Source: CBDCUW01 sp965222745
GTDB taxonomy: Bacteria > Planctomycetota > Planctomycetia > Pirellulales > Pirellulaceae
Direction: 5' to 3'
NCBI GenBank assembly: GCA_965222745.1
Contig: CBDCUW010000003.1
Location: forward strand, 1,736,001-1,800,000
Length of the DNA: 64,000 bases
Position numbers and translations under genes: made by a program. This document shows, piece by piece, positions 58,306-64,000 of the stretch (position 1 is the first letter of the stretch; each line of letters starts with the position of its first letter). The notes beneath the pieces were generated by a model. That model worked only from the letters and a program-made list of their open reading frames with translations, made no database searches and was not told where the DNA came from.

Positions 58306-61300
58306 ATGATTCGTACCCAGCTCACCCTCGTTCTTTCTCTGGCAGCGATACTGGCTCAGGCAGCGGAAAACTCGGACATCGATTTTGGTCGGGACATTCG
58401 TCCGATCTTGTCGGACAAGTGTTTTTACTGCCACGGGCCGGATGAGGAACATCGCGAAGCCGATCTGCGACTTGACACCGCCGAGGCGGCGACGGAGTGG
58501 GCGGTGGTTCCGGGCGAGCCGGAGGAGAGTGAGTTGGTCGCCCGGATTGTGTCAGACGACCCCGACCTGGTCATGCCTCCGCCCGATTCCGGGAAACGGC
58601 TCAGCAAGGATGAAATCGAATTGTTGCGACAATGGATCGCACAAGGCGCAAATTACCAACATCACTGGGCCTTCACCGCGGCGGTCCGACCGCCGGTCCC
58701 TCAGGTCAAGCAGACCCAGTGGGTTCGCAATCCCATCGATGCGTTTGTGTTGCGTCGTTTGAAGGAAAAACGTCTTGGGCCGTCGCCACCGGCGGCGCGG
58801 CCGATCTGGCTAAGAAGATTGAGTCTTGATTTGATCGGATTGCCACCGTCGCCTCAGGAGGTGGATGCGTTCCTGGCAGACCGATCCAGCGGCGCCGCTC
58901 AGCGGCAAGTCGAGCGGTTGTTGAAGTCGCCTCATTTTGGCGAACGCTGGGCGCGAATCTGGTTGGATGCCGCACGCTATGCCGATTCGGATGGTTACGA
59001 AAAAGACAAGCCGCGAGAAATGTGGTTTTATCGAGATTGGGTCATTGGTGCTTTCAATCGCGATATGCCGTATGACCAATTCGTCGTTCATCAGATCGCC
59101 GGTGATTTGCTGCCCCATCCGACTCAGGACAGCCGAGTCGCCACGGGATTCCTGCGCAATTCGATGGTCAATGAAGAAGGGGGCGCCGATCCGGAGCAGT
59201 TTCGGATGGAGGCGATGTTCGACCGCATGGACGCGATCGGTAAAAGCGTATTGGGAATGACGGTGCAGTGTGGCCAATGTCACAGCCATAAGTATGACCC
59301 GCTGACTCAAGAAGATTACTACCGGATGTTCGCGTTTTTGAACAACACGCATGATGCGATCATTCCGGTCTATAGCGTTAGCCAGCAGCGGCAGCGATCA
59401 AAAATAGAAAAACAGATCTCTGCGATCGAAGATGATCTGAAGCGATCGATGCCTGATTGGCGGCAGCGGATGGCCGACTGGGAAAAGGATGCCCAGCAAC
59501 TGGCCGGGCAGTGGCAAGTGCTTCCGCCGATCGAACTTCCTTATGAGGGACAGAAGTTTCGTGTTCTGGATGACTTTTCGATCCTCAGCGAAAGCTATGC
59601 GCCAAAGAATTCATCGCCAAAATTTGTCATGCGGACCGAGGCGGAGGAAATCACCGGAATCCGCCTGGAGTTGTTGACACATCCGCAACTGCCTCGGCAA
59701 GGACCTGGCAGATCGATCCGCGGCACCGCGGCGCTGACCGAGTTTTCAGTCTTCGTCGCTCCGGCCGACAATCCGTCGCAACAGACAAAGGTGAAGCTGG
59801 TTTCGGCCACTGCCGATGTGAATCCGCCGCGATCGCCTCAGCCCGACTACTTGAAGAACATCAAGGCCACCGAGGGAGACAAGCGTGTTACTGGCCCGAT
59901 CGATTTCGCCATCGACGGTGACAACAACACTGCCTGGACCACCGACATTGATCCCGGCCGCCGCAACCAGTCGCGAAAAGCGGTATTCGTATTCGAGCAG
60001 CCGGTCGGATTCGCTGGCGGATCGTTGATCACGGTACAACCGACGATGAACCACGGCGGTTGGAACAACAATGACAACCACAATTGTTTGATGGGTCGTT
60101 ACCGGTTTTCGGCGACCACTGCGGCCGATCCGATTGCCGATCCGCTTCCCGCCCGCGTGCGAGAAATTCTTCAAAGCGGCGCGGAGCCTAGAACACCCGA
60201 TCAACAAGCGGCGGTCTTTCGTCATTGGCGGTCGACCGTTGCGGATTGGTCCGATGCAAACGCTCGCATTGATTCGCTTTGGAAGAGCTATCCCGAGGGA
60301 ACAACGCAATTGGTCCTTCAGGAACGAGCCGACAAAAGGTCGACGTCGGTGCTGCATCGTGGCGATTTTCTGAGTCCTGAAGCGGAAGTTCAGGCGGGAG
60401 TCCCCGACTTCCTGCATTCGCTTCCCGAAGGCGCCGACCGATCTCGACTGACTTTTGCCCGCTGGTTGGTCGATCGGCGCTCGCCCACCACGGCGCGGTC
60501 GATCGTCAATCGCGTTTGGCAGGCTTATTTCGGCATTGGATTGGTCGAAACTGCCGACGACTTGGGATCACAAAGTACGCCGCCGTCGCACCCCGATCTT
60601 CTCGATTGGTTGGCGGTCGAATTGATGGTAAACGATTGGAGCTTGAAACATTTGCATCGTCTGATCGTTTCGTCGGCGACTTACCAGCAATCTTCCCACG
60701 TGACCGCCGCACTGCAACAACGTGATCCATACAACCGGCTGCTGGCTCGCGGCCCAAGGTTTCGCGTCGATGCGGAGGTCGTGCGAGACATCTCACTTTC
60801 CGCCGGCGGGTTGCTTCACAGGCAGGTGGGCGGGCCATCTGTCTATCCGCCCGCGCCGCGGTTTCTGTTTGATCCGCCAGCCAGTTATGGGCCAAAGACG
60901 TGGAATGAAGAAACGGGCCGGAATCGATACCGCCGCGGGTTGTACACCTTCCGCTTTCGGAGTGTGCCCTATCCGATGCTGGAAACATTCGACGCGGTGC
61001 CTGGCAACGTTTCCTGTGTTCGCCGCAACCGGTCCAATACGCCGCTTCAAGCACTGACGTCGTTGAATGAACCATTGTCGATGGAATGTGCCAGGGGACT
61101 TGCGGAGAAAACGCTACATGAAGGGGGCGATACCGACGAATCTCGCGCCACCTACGCCATGCGACGCTGTGTGGCACGGATACCGGAAGCCGAAGAGGTG
61201 GCGACGCTGACTCGGCTGCTACAGAAACAGCGGCAACGGCTCGTCGATCACGGTTTGGATGCGGAAAAAATTGTCGGTGTTACCGGCGAACAGACTGCAG

Positions 61301-61383
61301 AAATTGATCACAACGAATGGGCGGCGTGGACATTGGTCGCCCGCGTCCTGCTGAGTCTTGATGAAACGATCACCAAGGAGTAG
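58306..61383 (+). CDS. PSD1-type exported cytochrome protein (PSCyt1/DUF1549/DUF1553)
   Basis: The 1,025-residue exported protein is a standard planctomycete PSD1 member. A short signal peptide precedes IRPILSDKCFYCHGPDE, with haem-binding CFYCH at 39-43. The DUF1549 region follows (WLRRLSLDLIGLPPSPQEV, WARIWLDAARYADSDGYE, ATGFLRNSMVNEEGGADPEQ, VQCGQCHSHKYDP with a second CxxCH). DUF1553 lies in the C-terminal third (FARWLVDRRSPTTARSIVNR, PSHPDLLDWLAVELM, NTPLQALTSLNEP). It likely acts in the periplasm as a redox or hydrolytic enzyme of unknown substrate. ATG at 58306, just after a TTG. It begins an operon with DUF1501 and a MetE-like gene. Confidence 0.95.
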   Translation: MIRTQLTLVLSLAAILAQAAENSDIDFGRDIRPILSDKCFYCHGPDEEHREADLRLDTAEAATEWAVVPGEPEESELVARIVSDDPDLVMPPPDSGKRLSKDEIELLRQWIAQGANYQHHWAFTAAVRPPVPQVKQTQWVRNPIDAFVLRRLKEKRLGPSPPAARPIWLRRLSLDLIGLPPSPQEVDAFLADRSSGAAQRQVERLLKSPHFGERWARIWLDAARYADSDGYEKDKPREMWFYRDWVIGAFNRDMPYDQFVVHQIAGDLLPHPTQDSRVATGFLRNSMVNEEGGADPEQFRMEAMFDRMDAIGKSVLGMTVQCGQCHSHKYDPLTQEDYYRMFAFLNNTHDAIIPVYSVSQQRQRSKIEKQISAIEDDLKRSMPDWRQRMADWEKDAQQLAGQWQVLPPIELPYEGQKFRVLDDFSILSESYAPKNSSPKFVMRTEAEEITGIRLELLTHPQLPRQGPGRSIRGTAALTEFSVFVAPADNPSQQTKVKLVSATADVNPPRSPQPDYLKNIKATEGDKRVTGPIDFAIDGDNNTAWTTDIDPGRRNQSRKAVFVFEQPVGFAGGSLITVQPTMNHGGWNNNDNHNCLMGRYRFSATTAADPIADPLPARVREILQSGAEPRTPDQQAAVFRHWRSTVADWSDANARIDSLWKSYPEGTTQLVLQERADKRSTSVLHRGDFLSPEAEVQAGVPDFLHSLPEGADRSRLTFARWLVDRRSPTTARSIVNRVWQAYFGIGLVETADDLGSQSTPPSHPDLLDWLAVELMVNDWSLKHLHRLIVSSATYQQSSHVTAALQQRDPYNRLLARGPRFRVDAEVVRDISLSAGGLLHRQVGGPSVYPPAPRFLFDPPASYGPKTWNEETGRNRYRRGLYTFRFRSVPYPMLETFDAVPGNVSCVRRNRSNTPLQALTSLNEPLSMECARGLAEKTLHEGGDTDESRATYAMRRCVARIPEAEEVATLTRLLQKQRQRLVDHGLDAEKIVGVTGEQTAEIDHNEWAAWTLVARVLLSLDETITKE

Positions 61384-61393
61384 GAAAAAACGA

Positions 61394-62797
61394 ATGACCC
61401 CCAATGATGTTTCAAGACGCTGGTTTTTGTCACAGTGTGGTGTCAGCCTGGGCGCGATTGCCGCCGCCGAATTGTTGACCGGCGCTGCGCCGGCTGCCGC
61501 CGCGGACCCGCTGCTTCCCCGGCGTGGACACTTTCCCGGCAATGCGAAAAGTGTCATCTATCTCTTCATGGCCGGAGCGCCCAGCCATCTGGAGATGTTT
61601 GACAACAAGCCACAGTTGACGAAGTACGACGGCACACTGCCGCCACCAGAATTGCTGAAAGGATATCGGGCGGCGTTCATCAACCCCAACTCCAAACTGC
61701 TGGGTCCGAAGTTCAAGTTTGCTCGTCACGGCAGCTCGGGCGCCGAGATTTCTGAACTTCTGCCTCACACTGCGGAAGTCGCCGACGACCTGACCATCAT
61801 CAAATCGATGAAGACCGATGCCTTCAACCACGCGCCGGCGCAAATCATGATGAACACCGGTTCGCAATTGTTCGGCAAACCGAGCTTGGGTGCCTGGACG
61901 ATGTACGGGTTGGGGGCGGAGTCGCGCGATCTGCCCGGCTTTGTTGTGTTCAGTTCTGGAACCAAAGGACCCAGTGGCGGATCAAGCAACTGGGGTAGCG
62001 GGTTTCTGCCGTCGGTCTATCAGGGCGTCCAGCTGCGAAGTGTGGGGGATCCCGTGCTCTATTTGTCGAACCCCAGCGGCATCGACGATACCGTTCAACG
62101 CGATTCTTTGGATGCGATCACCGCGCTAAACCGGCAGCGACTGGAAGTTACCGGCGATCCGGAGATCGCCACCAGGATCAATTCGTTCGAGATGGCTTAC
62201 CGAATGCAGGCCAGCGGTCCGGAGTTGACCGATCTTTCTTCCGAGCCACAACACGTGCTTGATATGTACGGCATCAAGCCGGATGAAGCTTCTTTCGCCA
62301 AGAATTGTTTGCTTGCCAGGCGGTTGGTGGAGCGGGGAACGCGTTTTGTGCAGTTGTTCCATGAAGCTTGGGACCAGCATGGCAACCTGACCAAGGACAT
62401 TCAAAAGAACTGCAAAGCAACCGATCAAGGTTGTGCCGCGCTGATCAAAGATCTTAAACAACGCGGTCTGTTGGAGGACACTTTGGTGATTTGGGGAGGC
62501 GAATTCGGACGCACGCCGATGGTTCAAGGAGGCGGCGACGACGGTCGAGACCACCATCCGAATGCCTTCACGATCTGGATGGCCGGCGGCGGAGTCAAAC
62601 CGGGCACGACCTACGGCGAAACGGATGAGTTCGGGTTCAACACGATCTTCGGCGACGTCCATGTGCGCGACTTGCACGCAACCATCTTGCACCTGCTGGG
62701 CTTCGATCATCACCGCCTATCGGTCAAGTTCCAGGGGCTCGATCAGCGGCTAACGGGCGTCGAACCGGCTCGAGTGGTCAACGAAATTCTTGCCTGA
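61394..62797 (+). CDS. DUF1501 exported protein
   Basis: The 467-residue protein starts at an ATG 10 bp after the PSD1 stop, with AGGA upstream. A twin-arginine-type leader (SRRWFLSQCGVSLGAIAAAE) precedes the DUF1501 domain, which belongs to the alkaline-phosphatase/sulfatase-like superfamily: SVIYLFMAGAPSHLEMFDNK, KSMKTDAFNHAPAQIMMNTG, FVQLFHEAWDQHGNL, VIWGGEFGRTPMVQ and HHPNAFTIWMAGGGVKPG. Metal-binding His/Asp residues are present. It is the usual partner of PSD1 proteins and presumably works with them in the periplasm. The last bases overlap the next gene's start by one base (TGATG). Confidence 0.95.
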   Translation: MTPNDVSRRWFLSQCGVSLGAIAAAELLTGAAPAAAADPLLPRRGHFPGNAKSVIYLFMAGAPSHLEMFDNKPQLTKYDGTLPPPELLKGYRAAFINPNSKLLGPKFKFARHGSSGAEISELLPHTAEVADDLTIIKSMKTDAFNHAPAQIMMNTGSQLFGKPSLGAWTMYGLGAESRDLPGFVVFSSGTKGPSGGSSNWGSGFLPSVYQGVQLRSVGDPVLYLSNPSGIDDTVQRDSLDAITALNRQRLEVTGDPEIATRINSFEMAYRMQASGPELTDLSSEPQHVLDMYGIKPDEASFAKNCLLARRLVERGTRFVQLFHEAWDQHGNLTKDIQKNCKATDQGCAALIKDLKQRGLLEDTLVIWGGEFGRTPMVQGGGDDGRDHHPNAFTIWMAGGGVKPGTTYGETDEFGFNTIFGDVHVRDLHATILHLLGFDHHRLSVKFQGLDQRLTGVEPARVVNEILA

Positions 62798-63828
62798 TGA
62801 AGACAACGTCCATTCCCAACTCGCCCCGAATTTTGACCACCACCGTGGGATCGTATCCAGTTCCCGATTGGCTGGCGGCGTCGCCCAGTGAACAAGCGGT
62901 CGTCGATGCAACACGCGTGATCATCGATATCCAGCGGCAGGCCGGCATCGACTTGCCGACCGACGGCGAACTGTATCGATTCGACGTGAATCATCCCGAC
63001 ACCAACGGAATGATCGATTACTTCACCGGAAAGCTTCGCGGTGCCACCGATCAAATTGGTCGTTCCGATGCGCTGGAGTATCAGCGGAAGTCAGAAATGG
63101 CGTTCCGAGCAAAACCAGCCGCAGTCGTCCATGACGCATTGGGCGAAGGTTCGCTGAACCTTCACGACGATTGTTGCCGCGCTGCCGCGGTCGCGGGCGG
63201 GCCGTTGAAGTTCACGATCACCAGCCCCTACATGTTGTCGCGAACGTTGCTCGATCGTCACTACAACGATTTTGAAAAACTGACCATGACGATCGCGGAG
63301 ATTCTTGCCCGGCAGGTTGTCGGCCTTCCGTGCGCTTGTCTGCAAGTGGACGAAGCGAACATCCCTGGCAACCCTGCTGACGGACCGCTAGCCGCAGCCG
63401 CCATCAATGCGGTTTTGGATGCTGTCGATAACCCGACTCTGACCGCCGTTCATTTTTGCTTCGGAAACTACGGTGGTCAGACGATCCAATCGGGAAACTG
63501 GAAACAGCTCACCGATTTTCTGAATCTGCTTCACTGCGATCACCTGGTTCTGGAACTTGCTCACCGACCCAATGATGACCTGCAAGCCCTCCAGCACGTC
63601 GACGGTCGGATTGCGATCGGCATCGGTGTCGTCGACATCAAGGTCAATCACATCGAAACCGCGGACGAAATTGCCCGCCGCATCGAAAAAGCGGAATCGG
63701 TTCTCGGCGAAAACCGAGTCCGTTGGGTTCATCCCGACTGCGGATTCTGGATGCTGAAACGCTCCGTCGCCGACCGCAAAATCGAGGCGCTGGCTAAGGG
63801 CCGCGACAAGTATCTTGGGCTGGCGTGA
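62797..63828 (+). CDS. Cobalamin-independent methionine synthase-like (UROD/MetE-like) protein
   Basis: The 343-residue protein contains only the C-terminal, catalytic half of MetE. Landmarks are VGSYPVPDWL, DGELYRFDV, the zinc-ligand region AVHFCFGNYGG (His, Cys), a Glu in LVLELAHRPNDD, and HPDCGFWML (Cys), matching the His-Cys-Glu-Cys zinc site that activates thiol substrates. Its start overlaps the DUF1501 stop, so all three genes form an operon. Single-domain MetE-like proteins can transfer methyl groups from various donors or act on other thiols. A link to degradation of a methylated compound is inference. It is cytoplasmic. Confidence 0.9.
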   Translation: MKTTSIPNSPRILTTTVGSYPVPDWLAASPSEQAVVDATRVIIDIQRQAGIDLPTDGELYRFDVNHPDTNGMIDYFTGKLRGATDQIGRSDALEYQRKSEMAFRAKPAAVVHDALGEGSLNLHDDCCRAAAVAGGPLKFTITSPYMLSRTLLDRHYNDFEKLTMTIAEILARQVVGLPCACLQVDEANIPGNPADGPLAAAAINAVLDAVDNPTLTAVHFCFGNYGGQTIQSGNWKQLTDFLNLLHCDHLVLELAHRPNDDLQALQHVDGRIAIGIGVVDIKVNHIETADEIARRIEKAESVLGENRVRWVHPDCGFWMLKRSVADRKIEALAKGRDKYLGLA

Positions 63829-63848
63829 TTCGCTGCACTCCGCAGCAT

Positions 63849-64000
63849 TCAACGCCGATAAGTCGCGCCAAGACGCAGGCCGACCAACGCGAGATCGTCG
63901 TCGGTATTGAACAAGTCAAACGTGCCGCCGATCCCTTGTCCGGTCAAGTGAATCGCGTAGGCACCCAAAGCCAGGTCGAGGTTATCACGAAAGTGGTAGA
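63849..64000 (-). CDS. C-terminus of an outer-membrane beta-barrel protein (partial)
   Basis: The minus strand reads about 50 residues, continuing from beyond the right edge, and stops at 63849. It ends NTDDDLALVGLRLGATYRR, preceded by alternating hydrophobic strands (LDLALGAYAIHL), as in planctomycete BBP7-type or similar outer-membrane barrels. The last residues are not aromatic but strand-like. Too little is visible to name the family. Confidence 0.55.
   Translation of the reverse strand, partial: YHFRDNLDLALGAYAIHLTGQGIGGTFDLFNTDDDLALVGLRLGATYRR

Overview
This 64 kb window is chromosomal DNA of a planctomycete, most likely a Pirellulaceae member close to Rhodopirellula. The phylum is shown by its signature families: a DUF1559 pseudopilin-like protein, a PSD1-type cytochrome protein paired with a DUF1501 protein, a DUF1592/DUF1552 pair, a BBP7-type outer-membrane barrel, a PEP-CTERM protein, a giant DUF11/SdrD-B surface protein, paired PQQ-type propeller proteins and a kinase of the planctomycete PknB type. 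Base composition is around 55-60% G+C except in one AT-richer island.

Layout. 1-8.1 kb: end of a radical SAM gene, an FHA protein, a small lipoprotein, DUF1559, hemC, a Ser/Thr kinase fused to an Hsp70-like module, and an exported cyclase. 8.1-10.2 kb: a scarred stretch with inverted repeats, a truncated hydrolase joined to a membrane-protein gene, and an XRE regulator behind a palindromic promoter/operator. 10.3-22.1 kb: housekeeping genes (PpiC foldase, lipoprotein, tsaB, two tandem metallophosphoesterases, ftsK, PEP-CTERM protein, truB, NUDIX, aquaporin-type channel, nusB). 22.3-24.4 kb: a secreted ceramidase-like/LamG protein.

24.4-32.2 kb is an accessory island. Its minus-strand genes are a C39-like cysteine peptidase, a metal-binding TIM barrel protein and a 70-residue protein. 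It is split by a complete IS66-family element (26043-29240) with 8-bp target duplications. That element carries a barstar-like gene inside its ends. A decayed integrase-type transposase lies further right. 32.2-37.7 kb holds a DUF1592 cytochrome protein, a DUF1552 protein and a fumarate-reductase-like flavoprotein. 37.6-41.5 kb holds a single-module A-T-TE NRPS-like enzyme with a sulfotransferase directly downstream. 42-48 kb holds a VCBS/sialidase fusion divergent from two coupled propeller proteins. 48-54.3 kb holds a BBP7 barrel and a 1,407-residue surface protein. 54.4-57 kb holds small exported and redox proteins and an SDR. 57.4-63.8 kb holds a PAS-AraC regulator divergent from a PSD1 / DUF1501 / MetE-like operon. 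The window ends in the C-terminus of another outer-membrane barrel.

The most unusual non-coding content is a set of palindromic elements. There is an interspersed ~63-bp palindrome family (four full copies plus fragments), a second ~60-bp family, a 390-bp multi-layer nested palindrome (41605-41995), a 222-bp element with perfect 28-bp inverted ends (55775-55996), and a 16-bp minisatellite (19228-19376). No rRNA, tRNA or CRISPR array was found.
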